A stretch of DNA of 64,000 nucleotides from Tanytarsus gracilentus (taxonomy: Eukaryota; Arthropoda; Insecta; Diptera; Chironomidae). Positions 44,267 to 56,286 of this stretch are shown here, in pieces. The stretch lies in assembly GCA_038502055.1 (NCBI GenBank), contig JAXRKN010000014.1:62001-126000 (forward strand). Reading direction: 5' to 3'. The notes beneath the pieces are model-generated. The model was not told the DNA's origin and did no database searches. It was given only the letters and a program-made list of their open reading frames with translations. A program made the translations under genes and the position numbers. Every line of letters begins with the position of its first letter. Positions within the stretch are counted from its first letter, which is position 1.

Positions 44267-47200
44267 TTAGTTACATTTTTTTTGCAATTCTTGCTTGAGT
44301 TCATTTTTTTCTGCGATACTGAGGACATAAAGATTTGTGCTGTTACCGAACCACTTACTTGTACAAGTGTTTCCATACAAATTCACGAACTTCAAAAAAA
44401 TTAAACCATCAAAAATGTTTGAATCAATTTTTTGTAGCTGATTTCTTGCAGTCCAAATTTGTTGAATTTTATTGTTATTTTTAAAAAGTTTTTCAGGAAG
44501 AAATTTTAGTTTGTTCGGTCCTATGCTTATAAACTCCAAGTTACTCAAGTCATCGAAGATTTTTGGCGGCAATGACGCAATTTGATTTTCATATAGCCGA
44601 AGTTTTTCCAAATTTCTCAAATTGCTGAACAAATTTTCACTCAAAGTTTCCAGTTTATTTTTATACAAATAAAGTTCCTTCAATGAAATCAAATTTTCAA
44701 AGATTTTTGGCGGTAATGACGCAATTTGATTTTCATGGAGCCAAAGTATTTCCAAATTTCTCAAATTGCTGAACGAATTTTCACTCAAAGTTTCCAGTTT
44801 ATTTTTAGACAAAGAAAGTTCCTTCAATGAAATCAAATTTTGAAAGATTTTTGGCGGCAATGACGCAATTTGATTTTCATATAGCCGAAGTTCTTCCAAA
44901 TTTCTCAAATTGCTGAACGAGTTTTCATTCAAAGTTTCCAGTTTATTTTTAGACAAAGAAAGATCCTTCAATGAAATCAAATTTTCAAAGATTTTTTGCG
45001 GAAATGACGCAATTTGATTTTCATGGAGCCAAAGTTTTTCCAAATTTCTCAAATCTTCGAAAGAATTTTCTTCAACTGTCTCAATTTCATTTCCTTCCAA
45101 AAAAATAATTTTTAACTTTTTCAGTCCCGCAAAATTTTCTTTTTTAACATTTTTTACTGAATTTTTGAAAAAATTATACTCGATCAAGTTTGGAAATCGA
45201 TCTTGAACTGTGAGAGGTAAAAACTTGACAAGTTTGTTGTGACTCATGCGAATTCTTTGCACACTTTCATCTCGACCTGAAGAAATCATAAAATTTTCCG
45301 AATCAATTTTTGTTTCATCATAAAGCAAAAAAGTTTTGTAGCGAGTGCAGGCGGCACATTCTGGACAAGAATCGCATCCAGATAGCTGCCAATTTTCATA
45401 AATTTTTCCTTTCGCTAGAAAAATAAATAATTTAAGATTTGAACTAAAATATTTCACAAAATAAAATTTACCGCACAGGTTTTCATCGGTTTTATCGCTG
45501 CAGTGTGAATGTCCGTCACATCGATCACTCATCTCATATTTTCTAGCTCCATTGTCGCATGCTGCGGAATGTGAAAAATAATAAATTAAAATAAAAATAA
45601 TAATTTTTTCGCTTTTTTCTTACTCCATTGACATTTAGTTTTCGTGTGATCCAAAGTCATTCCATCCAAGCAACGACATTCACTTTTTCCATAAAACTCA
45701 AAGCATCTCGAAAATTTAGGACAATTTTTTTCTTTGCAAGTTTTTTTTAAGCATTTTCCAAAATAATCGAGTTCAAAGTCATCGAGACATTCGCATTGAG
45801 TTTTTCTGTTAACTACAGAACATTTCGAGTTTTGACCGCAAATTGTGAGCGTACATGGATCGATGCATTTATAATTTGAACAGATTTTAGTGCTTGAGCA
45901 GTCAAAATTTTCAAGACATTCTCGGCAATTTCCGCTTGACCATTTGAAGCCATTTTTACACTCACAAATTGGCTTTGAGTTTTCAATTTTACATCGAGCT
46001 CCATTTTTTGGTCCACACGAAAAGTTTTGACAAAAATCGACGCATTCTGTGTTGCGACATTGATAACCTGGTTGACAATCGAAATCGAAGACGCATTTAA
46101 TGCAAAGTCCAGCACTCCAATTCAATCCATTTGAACATTTACAAATTGCCTTCGAGTTTACAACATCACAGTAAGAATTTTTGTGATCGCCACAATTAAC
46201 ATAGTCACAAGGATTTATTTTGGGTGTGAAGACAAAAGCTGATGGTGGTAATTTTTTCAACTCGTTAATTTTTCTTTCAATCCAATCGAGGTAAAGTGCA
46301 AGATTAACAAAGACCACGAGACCACCATTCGTACAGTCAGTGTCAAGGGTTTGCGACACGACACCGAGAATTGTCCACTTGCCATGAACTTCAGAAATAA
46401 AACCACCTCCACTGTCGCCTAAAATAAAAAGAAATTTAATAATTTTTTGATGGTTTTGAATTTAACAAAAACTGGAACAAGATTTCTCACCAAAACATGG
46501 AATTCCATCTGGTCCAGCAGCACAAAATGAATTTTCGGATACAATTTTTAATGATGCTTCGCTGCTAAAGAGGCATTTTACTAATGTAATGCTTTTCATG
46601 TGGACGAACTTGGAAATTTCTGTTGGAGGCTGATCATGACCCGATCGACCGTGACCTGCAACAATACCATCCACTTCAAAGACATTTTCATTAACTTTTG
46701 GCAAGCAAATTGGCTGAATAAAATCTGTGTATACAACTGGACTTTCCATCAATAAAATTGCAATATCGGACAAGCTTCTGGGTTGTTTATTTAAGTCATC
46801 CTTGTATTCTTCATGTTTAAGTCTTCTAATGATGTTCCTTTTAACCCAATTTGTTTCCTTTTCATTGTTGTAATTATGACGTCCGAGTAGAGCAAAAATA
46901 TCATAATTCAATGTTTCATCGATGCAATGAGCCGCTTGAAAGATATCAAATATAATTTAAATTTGTCTGAGCAGAGTTACGAGAGCTTTTTAAAAACTTA
47001 AGGACACGTACAGAGACACGAAGGGTTTGAAAAAAATAAAACCGTTGACCAAACACAATTAAAAAACTCACCCGTGATTAAAACTTTTTCATTAATAAGC
47101 GAAGAACCACAAAAATATTCCGATTTATTCAATCGACTCTTATGCAACGACACAAGCCAAGGCCATTCACCCGGATAACTCTGTTTACCACCGCTAATGA

Positions 47201-47294
47201 GCGAAGATTTTTTTATTTTCTTTATTCCACACTCAGAACCGTCGCATGAGACGAAGAGAAGAGAGATGAGAAAAATCGCGAAGATGTTTTGCAT
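44267..47294 (-). CDS. secreted serine protease joined to EGF-like, LDLa and LRR domains
   Basis: Five exons (47072-47294, 46491-46934, 45624-46418, 45472-45561, 44267-45414) join in phase, every junction at phase 1, for 899 residues. The signal peptide is MQNIFAIFLISLLFVSC. The S1 protease domain runs from about 33 (ISGGKQSYPGEWPWLVSLH), with H77 (AAHC), D131 (SLSDIAILL) and S225 (GDSGGG). Residues about 270-487 hold Cys-rich EGF-like modules (CDYVNCGDHKNSYCDVVNS, CGPKNGARCKIENSKPICEC). Residues 488-517 are an LDLa module (DRCDGHSHCSDKTDENLC). Residues about 550-870 are leucine-rich repeats with a near-identical 48-residue double unit. The catalytic triad is complete, but the residue at the position equivalent to 189 is Ile and the activation site is L|ISGG, so it is unlikely to be trypsin-like. 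An extracellular, possibly immune, role is inference. Confidence 0.85.
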
Positions 47295-47815
47295 TTTTGT
47301 AATACTCTTTCGGCGCGTGTCGGCCTTAAAATTTCAAGGTTGAATATTTTCAAAAATTTAATCCCATAAAATTGGAATTTTTGAAAATTTAATTCAATTT
47401 TGAAATGTTTTAAACACAACTATTTAAAAAAAATTAAACTTTATAAAATTAATTAAAACTTTAAGTTAATTTTAATTTTTTTAATTAGTTTTTAATTCCT
47501 TAATTTTTATTTTCACCAAGCTAAACTTTTTAATTGTTTTTAAATGTTTTCAATTTTATTTTTAAAATATTTTTCCTTCTTTAAGTGCTAAGAGCCATCG
47601 AGCGACTAAGAAGAATAGAATGTTGAAAAATCATCTCTGTAGCTATAAACATTCACTTGGGTTTTTTGATGAGAAAAAAATCCCCACATGAAGTGTTCGT
47701 CGAAAATGAGAGCGAGAAGTTATAAATCAATATTTGTTCTGCGTTCACAAAAATGTTTTATAAATCAATTCGGTGTTAAAGAAAAAATTATTTTGTTTCT
47801 TTAAATGTGTCTCGC
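47295..47815. other. promoter side of the protease-LRR gene
   Basis: A/T-rich sequence without a coding feature. The ORF-like frame at 47222-47419 (-) overlaps the signal-peptide exon in another frame and is not a gene. Confidence 0.4.
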
Positions 47816-48165
47816 AAGTCTTTCAACTTGGACAGACGCAAACCAGCGCATCTTCCGTCCTTACCGTAGTTCTCGCGTCGGATACGCTACGACTCAATAA
47901 TTGCCACTAGATGAATAAGGAAGCTAACCCTATGCACCCGGTGATCGAATTACCCTACTTCGTGTTCTATGTGAAGTAAGCAGGGAGCGGTGCCAACCGG
48001 AAATCGAAAGGCTGCTTTTAAAGTCCTGCTGTCTCCCGAAATAAAATAAATAATAAAAGTGGTCGACGGCGTTGAATAAAGTTACTTAATAAACTTAACT
48101 AACCGTTATGAGCTGGACCACACACAGCACAAAACAGACAAACATTTAACATAAAATTTAAATTT
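47816..48165. mobile_element. non-autonomous retroelement related to the copy at 13252
   Basis: A GC-rich island (tggacagacgcaaaccagcg to ctgctgtctcccgaaat) is followed by aaataaataataaaagtggt, cgacggcgttgaataaagtt, gagctggaccacac and cacaaaacagacaaacattt. These segments correspond in order to the right half of the element near 13690-13820. No coding frame. It lies about 200 bases beyond the 3' end of the acyl-CoA synthetase gene. Confidence 0.6.
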
Positions 48166-48382
48166 TAAATCAATGATTAAAGAAAAACTAAATTAAAATA
48201 AAATAAATTCCTTCATGATACTGATAAAGAAAATATTTGGAGAGAGTTACTCTTTTTGGTGCTGAGTTTTTAGTAATAAAATTAAGTTTTATTTTGATCC
48301 TTTAACATAAATAATAAATAATAAACACCAATTTTAACTATAAAATATTACATAAAAATTATTTAAATTTTAAATTCATAAT

Positions 48383-50541
48383 TTACTCATAAAATTCATT
48401 TATAATTTTTTCATACTTTTGATGAATGAAATTTCTCCTCAACTTCAGAGTTGACGTCAACTCGCCGCCTTCAACGCTAAAATCGTTTCTAAGAATTTTA
48501 AATTTTCTTATTTTTTGATCGTTTGTTGCGACTTTCTTGTTTACTTCATCGATGACTGATTGAATAATTTGCGTCTCATTCTCGATCGGTTTAATTAGAG
48601 CGATTAAAATTGATAAAAACTTTCGATTGTCGCCGATAAGAATCGCGTTAGAAATTAAACTGCATTCACTTTTAACAAGTTCTTCAATGTGCAAGAACGG
48701 AATATTTTTGCCTGTTTAGTAAAAATTTTAAAATTTAATTTATAAAGTTTTAAAAACTCACCATTCGATGTTTTTATTAATTCTTTAATTCTTCCTGTGA
48801 CTATTAAATTTCCATCACTGTCAAACATGCCCAAATCACCCGTGTGAAAAAATCTTTCATCATCGATCGCGTCCAACGTCTTTTTAGTGTCATTCAAATA
48901 TCCCAAAAACACATTTCGACCTCGAATGCAAATTTCACCTTCACCTTCTAAATTTTCATTAACTATTTTCACTTCAGAGTGTTCGAGAAATTTTCCAACA
49001 GTGTCTGTGTCGCCTTTTTGTGAAATTGTAATTGATCCACACTCAGTTGAACCATAATTGGAACTTATAAAAATATTTTTACTTTTTAAAAGTTCTAAAA
49101 CTTTTCTGTTGCATTTTGCGCCGCCCATAAAAATTAATTTTGCCTTTTGAAGATTAAATTTTTCTTTCTCAATCATTTTTTCAAAGATTCTTGGAACGCC
49201 AAAGAAAAACGTCGGCCTAATTTCACTTAAAATATCTAAAATGCTTCCACGAACCGCATCCGGTGCAGCGATGTAAATTTTTCCTGCAACACTTAGAGGA
49301 ACAAAAAATTGCAAATGTTGAGCGGCGATGTGAAAAAATGGAAGATAAGCGATTGTGAATTCGAACGAATTTTTTGGACCTTGTTTAATAATTTGATTTG
49401 CGCTAAATAACAAATTATCGTGCGAGATCATTGCGCCTTTTGGATTTCCTAAAAGTTTATTTTTTTACACAATTTTATACTAATTTTTGATAAGTTATGT
49501 TTTGGTATTTTTTGAATTTAAAAAAGACGTTATAAAGTTGAATTGTTAATAGGTCCTAAAATAGGACTTAATTAAGCGAAGAAATATTTCAAAACCCACT
49601 AGTGTGTGAAATGGTTAGTAACCCATCGTAACTCGTAACAGTATTTTAAAATCAAGTGTAGAAAAAATCAGTTTGAATCAACAATTTTCTTAATCCGAAC
49701 AATTTTGTTAATTCGAACTTTAAAATTGTGTTCAGTAGACAAAATTAAGAAAATTTGACCTTAGAACCTATTTTTGACTCTAACCCTTAAGAACCTAAGT
49801 CCTTTGAACCTATTCCAACATTTATTTTTTATATTGTAAATTTTAACTCACCAGTCGTTCCGGATGAGAAGCAAATTAGACAGCATTCATTTGGTTTAAT
49901 TGTTTTACTTCTCTCTTCTAAAGTTGAAGTAAAATTTTCGACACTTTCAGAAGAAATTTCAAATATTTGCGAAAATTCTTTGGTCACAAAATTTTTGCTA
50001 ATTGAAAGAATTTTTGGCACTCTTGAAAGTCGATTTTTAATCGATTTAAACTTATCAAGTGCATCATCGCAGTCAATGATTAAGATTTCAGCTTTAATTG
50101 CCTCTAAAATGTTAAGAAGAGCTTCGCATGTTGATGTTGGATCAATTCCGCAAATAATTCCACTAAATTGATGAAAAATTAATTTAATAATTTGACATTT
50201 TTTAATTTTTACCCTCCAAAAATCGCTGCAATTTCGGCGAGGAACCATTCAAAGCAATTAAAGGCGAAAATTGCCACAACTCCATGCTGAGTGAGGCCGA
50301 GACTTAGGAAATATTTCGCAAGTGTCACGACTTGATCGTAAAATTGCTGATAAGTTTTTGAGACTAGAAAATCAGATTTTGGATCTTTGTAAGTGAAAAC
50401 GAAATTTTCTCCGTGACTTGATGCAATTTTTCGTAAAAATTCAGGAATTGTTTGAATTTTTTCGTTATCGAGTGGATGTTTAAAAATTTCGACGCTCTCA
50501 TCGAGATTTGCGGTTGAAAAATTTCGTTGCTGCTTTAACAT
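48383..50541 (-). CDS. acyl-CoA synthetase, bubblegum (ACSBG) type
   Basis: Activates long or very-long-chain fatty acids to acyl-CoA through an acyl-AMP intermediate, at the ER or peroxisome membrane. Four exons (50213-50541, 49852-50162, 48762-49448, 48383-48711) join in phase for 551 residues. Motifs in order: P-loop CLICFSSGTTGNPKGAM, FGVPRIFEKM, the acyl-adenylate motif SSNYGSTECG, FFHTGDLGMFD, GRIKELIKTSNGK, and a C-terminal catalytic segment (STLKLRRNFIHQKYEKII). The N-terminus (FKHPLDNEKIQTIPEFLRKI) matches ACSBG proteins. About 100 residues shorter than typical ACSBG, mainly in the region between the catalytic motifs and the C-terminus. A repeat element copy sits in intron 2. Substrate length is not deducible. 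Confidence 0.93.
49587..49690 (-). mobile_element. repeat element copy 3 (end fragment) in an intron
   Basis: Begins aatatttcaaaacccactag, then taacccatcgtaac, tttaaaatcaagtgtagaaa and atcagtttgaatcaa, matching copies 1 and 2. A local inverted repeat (aattttcttaat with attaagaaaatt) follows at about 49683-49760. It lies in intron 2 of the acyl-CoA synthetase gene and does not affect coding. Confidence 0.55.
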
Positions 50542-51184
50542 TTTATTAAATCTTTTTTAGAAAATTAAATTTTAAATTTATTTGAGAAATTCACTTCAAG
50601 TTTTCACATCGATGATTGAAAATAAAATGACCACAACAAACTTTTTTGAGAGTAATTTTGTAACATTTTTTGGAATTTCTTCTGTTAACGCTAAAGATGA
50701 ACTTGTATTTTATTTTGAACACACTAAACTCGATTGTTTTTTTTTTCAGAGAAGTGAAATGCAAATTAAGTTAAATAAGTTAAATTGCTAAATAACTAAA
50801 CATCGCGTTTATTATGTTTAAAATTTTTTATTAGGTAAATACTCTGTGTACCCCTCACGCTTTGAATTTTTGTTTGATCTTTCTCTAAATTATGAACAAT
50901 AAATTTTAACAGTTTACAAAATATTTTAAATTTTAGGGTCAAAATTGAAGGTTTGTACCCCTCGATAGCAGCATACCCATTAAACGATGGTCCTTACCTT
51001 ACCATAATATATTTATAACCTCAAAATTTTTACTATTCTCCTTATTTAGTCGGATTTTGAGTGTTTTGAATGTAAACAAATAAATTTTTAGGGTTTGCGC
51101 TTTTTGTTTCGGCAGAAAATTAAATATTTTATTAGAAAAATTAATTTTAAACGAGAAACTAAATTTTATCATAATTTTACAGTT
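50542..51184. other. intergenic region
   Basis: A/T-rich. The frame at 50582-50791 (+) has no domain-like content. Contains the short near-repeat of tgtacccctc at about 50847 and 50953. Nothing else recognised. Confidence 0.4.
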
Positions 51185-52589
51185 TTAAAAAATATAAATT
51201 CTCTTAACAATATTTTTGGACAATTTATCAATTGGTTGTTTTATAATTGCGTGAAATAAAACTGCGAAAATTAAAATGACACAAAATTGTCGTAAAAAAT
51301 CATAAAAATTGTAAAATGATGAATTTATTTCACTTTTTTCTGAGTAAAAATATTGAAGCACAAGTGGATGAGTCAGATAGATGCTGAAACCTATTCGTGG
51401 TATTTGAGTCCAAAATTTATGCGATAAAAATAAATTTAAAATCCTCAAATTTCCAATGTAAGATGAGAAAATTATCCAGGAAATAAAAACACTCCAGGCT
51501 GGCCTCACAATTGCGAACGCAAAAGCTGTTAAGAACTTTTCAATGTTCAAAACTCCAAAAATTATTGAGAAAAGTGCGAAAATAGTCAAACATAAAAATT
51601 TAAAAATATTTTTGATTTTCTATTTAGAAAGAAAAGTTATAAAAATTTTTGATTATAAAAAATAAAAATATTTTACATTTTTTGTCCTCGTTGAATTCCA
51701 ATAAAAAATCTGATGGCCATTAATTAATCCAATTAAAAAAGCTGAAGCTCTAAATTGAGAGCAAAAATACATTTCCAGTGTAATTTTCTCCTCTTTTTCT
51801 GAGTAATTTTGAGAGAAAATTTTTGTTGTCAAAGAATTTTCCCACGAAAATTTGAAAGTGTATAAAATTGATGCAAAAATTATCACGTAAATTGACCTCA
51901 ATCCAAGTTTTTTGTTTTTCCACGTCAAATAAATTAAAAATGGCGAAATTAGGTACATTTGCATGTCAACACATTGCGTCCACAGAAAAGAATAACACTT
52001 TCAAAAAAAGTTTGTTAAAAAATTTAATAAAATTAAATTTAAAAAAATATTTACGTAAATTTGAGACAAGCTAAAATTTTGAGTGAAAGACAAAACTGAA
52101 GCCCAATCTTTAATGCAGATTTTTGCATCTAATTTAGTTCCTGGATTGCGATCCAAATAAATGAAAACAACTAAAATAATTGCAACACACGGAGCGATGC
52201 TAAAGTAACGCTTGAGAAAATAAATTTTAATGTTGAAAGTTTTACTGAAACAATAAAAATTAAATTATTTAATTAATTTCTTAAAAATCAACAAAATACT
52301 TTTCTTCCAAGTGTTTCAGCACCGAAATTGCCAGCAACGTTCCACTCATCACAAAAAATGTGTCTATACAAAAACTGATCGAATAATTTAAAATCTTTTT
52401 GAAACCATTCAATTTTCCAAAATTCCAATTTAAAATACACTCAAAAAATACGAAATGATGAATCACCACGAGAATTGTAGATATACTTTTAAGGCCATTT
52501 AAGCATGTCAACGTTTTAGCTTCGTGATTGTTTAATATGAAAACATTTTCTATATTTTTTAAAATTGACAAATAAATTTTCTTTAACAT
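51185..52589 (-). CDS. NRF-6/acyltransferase-3 family membrane protein, short form
   Basis: The acyltransferase-3 fold has about ten membrane helices and transfers acyl groups to lipids or glycans. The invertebrate NRF-6 branch is linked to lipid uptake and drug response. Four exons (52300-52589, 52055-52244, 51677-51997, 51185-51619) join in phase for 411 residues. It starts LNGLKSISTILVVIHHF, with the conserved HH, followed by SISFCIDTFFVMSGTLLAIS, FLKRYFSIAP, WTQCVDMQMYLISPFLIY and FSIYLTHPLVLQYFY. The N-terminal Cys-rich NRF domain and signal peptide usual in this family (about 650-750 residues) are missing here. Either the true start lies upstream (unseen before 53.6 kb) or this is a truncated paralogue. 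Confidence 0.88.
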
Positions 52590-53659
52590 TTTTAAATTTG
52601 AAAATTGAGTTTTATTATTATTATTGATATTACTGTTTTTTTCTTTTTTTTTTTAATTTTCCTTCTTTTGTCTTCCTCCGTTGGGATCTCCAAATTATTT
52701 TTTCACTTGTTTTTTTTTCTCTAGTTTTTTGAAAGTCGGTAACTTATTGTTACCAAAATTTTGTTACCATCTTAATTAGTTATTTTTTTCTTTTTTTAAT
52801 TAATGCTGTCTTTTTTATTTTTTTTTTATCTCCCTCTAGTTTTTTGGTTGTTTTTTCTGTTTTGCTTGGGAAAATCCCTTTTTTAAAAATAAACCTTAAC
52901 CGATTAAAAAAATATTTTCTTCAGACTGAAACCACTGTGTATTATTATAATTATTTTGAAATCGATTTGAAATTTTACAACTTGATGACTCGAACGCAAC
53001 TTAACGAATGTAGAAAAAATTTAAGAAAATGAAACAATTAAAAATAAAATAATTAAAGTTTGTTGAAAAATATTTGAGCACCAAATTGTCAATTTTCAAG
53101 AGTAAATATTTAAAGTTAAACAAATTTATGTTTGCATGTTTTCGAAAGATACCTGAGAGCTACCTCTTTGTTCATACCAAAAGCAACAAATTTTTGTTTG
53201 TTTACTTTTTTGATGTCGAGTGAAAAAAATTAACATTCATTCAGCTTTGAGATGTCATCGCTTGATAAAAATTAGAAAATGCTCACAAAAATTCGTTGAA
53301 ATAAAAATTTTAACGAAGATTTTGTGAAATCCTTTAAATTTGAGCTTTTTCTTAAAGTTTTTAACCTTTTTTAATAAATTAAAATTAAATTCTTTTAAGA
53401 CTTATTTCTATTTAAAAAATAAATTCATCGACATTTTTAAACGTGGCCTTGAAATTTTGACCTTGATCTTGCGAGATTTGACCTTGACGAATGAATTCTT
53501 CTCTTGCTCATTTTATTTATCAAAATTTTTATCTCGCAATTAAAAAATAAATTTTAAGAAATTTATTAAAATTTTAAATTTCTTTTCAAAAAAATCTCAG
53601 AAACCATTTTTAATTAATTATTTTTATTAAATTCATTTTCTTAAATCCAAATAAATCAA
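52590..53659. other. intergenic region with T-rich low-complexity DNA
   Basis: 52620-52870 is T-rich, with a gttac palindromic segment (cggtaacttattgttacc). Frames at 52844-53032 and 53340-53543 (+) are unconvincing. No NRF-type Cys-rich exon for the acyltransferase gene was recognised here. Confidence 0.4.
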
Positions 53660-54256
53660 ATGACACATCTTTGCGACATTCACCGCAAGAAAATGGATAT
53701 TGCTGACTCAACAACTCGATCAGTCATCCTCACCACATTTGACGATCCTCTGAAACCTTGTTCCGCAGCAGAAGGAAATTGCACGTGTTACTTTGCAAAG
53801 AAAATCGCTTTATTTCGGCAAGAAAAAGAGCGAATTCAAAGGGAAAAACTCAATCAGCTAGCAATGGAGAGATTTCAGCACTGGAAACAAATTCAAGCAA
53901 TGCAGCTCAAGATTCAAGAGCAGAGAGAAAAATATTTTCAGCAAATGATGAAAAGCTGTTCAACCTCAAAACCTTGGCAAATTTCATGTCCGTCTTGCGA
54001 GAAATCCAAAAATTCTTGTGATCAAATTGAAAGTTGTGAAAAATCTGAAAATATTTGCGAAGAATCAAAAATTTGCAATCGAAAAACAAAAGAATCTTGT
54101 CAATGTTGTGACGAACCTGAAAACGAAAAATCACGCAATTGCTGTAAAGCTAAAAATTCTTGTCTGGCGGAAAAAATCAAAAGCAAAAAGGCGGGTCAAA
54201 ATTCAAAATATTCGTTAAACTTGAAGATTGACATTCCGCGAAGAATTTTGAAATAA
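53660..54256 (+). CDS. Cys-rich intracellular-looking protein, unknown family
   Basis: A single-exon frame of 198 codons starts at an ATG in fair context. It has no signal peptide. Residues about 35-50 contain CSAAEGNCTCYFAKK. A Gln/Lys/Arg-rich helix follows (RQEKERIQREKLNQLAMERF), likely coiled coil. The C-terminal part holds many Cys in pairs (ISCPSCEKSKNSC, CEKSENICEESKICN, ESCQCCDEPENEKSRNCC). The tail is basic. The pattern suggests metal-binding or a sperm/structural protein, but I cannot name it. Confidence 0.6.
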   Translation: MTHLCDIHRKKMDIADSTTRSVILTTFDDPLKPCSAAEGNCTCYFAKKIALFRQEKERIQREKLNQLAMERFQHWKQIQAMQLKIQEQREKYFQQMMKSCSTSKPWQISCPSCEKSKNSCDQIESCEKSENICEESKICNRKTKESCQCCDEPENEKSRNCCKAKNSCLAEKIKSKKAGQNSKYSLNLKIDIPRRILK

Positions 54257-55239
54257 AATTTTTGTGACAATTGTTGATATTTTTTTATTATTTTAATCAT
54301 TTTTGTGATTAGTCAACCACAAAAATACTTCAACCATCGTTAAATTCTCGCTGCGTCTTCAAATTTCAGTCGCCTACAAAATTTATTGTTTCAAGTTGCT
54401 TTCATGAAGAAAAATTCACAAATAATGTCACAATAAAAATCTGAGATTGGAAAAATTTAAAGCCTAAAAAATTTCTAAGAAAAATTGAATTTTTTTTATA
54501 TTTTAAAAAAAATATTTCAAAAACGTTACTGATTTTTATTCCCATTTTAAAACTCCCGCATTGTATGCTGACTCTGAACAAAAGCAGTTCTCTCGCCTTA
54601 TCTTTGAGCGTTCAAATTTCAGTCACCAACAGTCGACAATTTCTGTTCCGAGAAAAATGTTTTATGACGCTCACTCAGCATTTTTTTCCATTGAATTTTT
54701 CGTCTTGAATAATAAACATATAACACACATGTGAGTCATTAAAATGTCTTAAGGAACACACATTGTGAGTGAGAGAGATTTTCATAAAGATTTACAGAAA
54801 ATTCTTTGATAAAAAGTTTGATTTTAAAATTATTGGAATTTTTCATTTGAACGAAGCTAAAAGTTAGTAATTTTAATTTTATTTAATTTTTTATGCATAA
54901 AAGTTTTGAAATATATTTTTAATTTAATTTATAAAACTAATTTTAGCTCAATAAAATTTAACGAAATAATTTTTCTCTCATTTTAAATTTAACGAAACAT
55001 TTTTTCTCTTTCTGCGCGACATTCACACAAATTTATTTTCAATGCTTTGCTGAATGTTTTGAAGAGTGATCGCATGAATTGAACGAAGAAATTTTTCTTC
55101 CTTGAATGTTTTCAGCGCTCTCTCGAAAATTTAAATATTAAAACTTCGACGCTCTAGCTGTCGATCGCTCATTCTTTCGTTAAACTTTGAAAAGAAAAGA
55201 CGTGTCTGATATTTGTGAATAAAACTCTTAAAATATAAA
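54257..55239. other. intergenic region with a promoter-like segment
   Basis: Mostly A/T-rich. Two loosely similar segments (around 54340-54420 and 54580-54660) share tcaaatttcagtc followed by a GC-richer stretch. 55010-55240 is GC-richer and precedes the candidate gene at 55240, so it may be its promoter and leader. Confidence 0.4.
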
Positions 55240-56286
55240 ATGAAGTTCAAGTGAATATTTAATTGCAAAAAGAGACTTGGAATAAAAAAAAATTAGCATT
55301 TAAAAATAAAAATAAAATCAAAAAAACAATTGAAAGAACCAGAAAAAAAATAAAAATGTGAATTAAAATATCGTAAAGCCATTGGTAAACTCAAGACAAA
55401 TTTGGCAATTATGAAAAAATTTAATATTGAAAAAAAATTACAATCAAACAAATTTTGACAAGAAAATCAATTAAAATTTTTAATAACTAGTAAAAGTTAA
55501 AATTTTTCCAACTTAAAGTCAAAAGAAGTGAAAAAATGAATTTAAATAAAAGTTTTAAAGTAGATCGTCAAAATTTTGAAGTGATATGAAAAAAATCAAA
55601 ATAAAATAAAATTTAAAAAATGTGACAACAAAATGTGACAGCAAAAATTAGTTCAAAGATTTTTCACAATTTACTTAAATAAATATTAATAATTTTTCAA
55701 CACTTGTGAAGGTGAATAAATTTTCAAAAATGTTCATTTTAAATTATTCCTTAAATTTTAAAATTATTATTTAAAAAAAAATATTTAATTTTCTAGTGCA
55801 GAAAAAATCATCAAACCAAAACGACGAAATTTAAAATTTTGCAGCATTCAAGATAAAAAAGAACTCAACACAAAAGTGAGTTTGAATTTTTATTCATTTA
55901 ATTTTTTAGTTAATAAATTCTAAGTGCCAAGAATTAATTAATTTTTTTTGCTCTCAAAGATTCAAAATTTTCGAAAGTCATGAGTCACTGGCAAAATTTA
56001 AATTTAATTAAAAAAGTTTGAATTAATTTATACAAAAAATTCAAATTTAGACAAAAAATTAAAATTTAGATAAAAAAATTTAAATTTAGACAAACAAATT
56101 CAAATTTAAATTTAATTTAAAAAATTTTTAAAGCAGCAAAAAAAAACAAAGTTTTAAAAAAGAATAATTTTTAATAATTTTTTTTCTTCGATTTAGATTT
56201 TTCTGAATTCATCAGCTTTCAACCAACTTCAGCAAGAAATTCAACACCGCATCAATCATCTCAAATATAAAGTTAATGCAGAAATC
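55240..56286 (+). CDS. partial gene: three small in-phase 5' exons
   Basis: Exons 55240-55250 (MKF plus two bases), 55797-55875 and 56197-56286 join in phase and stay open for 60 codons. All three donors are GTGA-type (gtgaat, gtgagt, gtgagt) and both acceptors are good (ttctag, atttag). The product includes KIIKPKRRNLKFCSIQDKKE and SSAFNQLQQEIQHRINHLKY, basic then helical. No later exon with matching phase was recognised before 57.3 kb, so it is either incomplete here or interrupted by the repeat-rich region. Family unknown. Confidence 0.4.
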
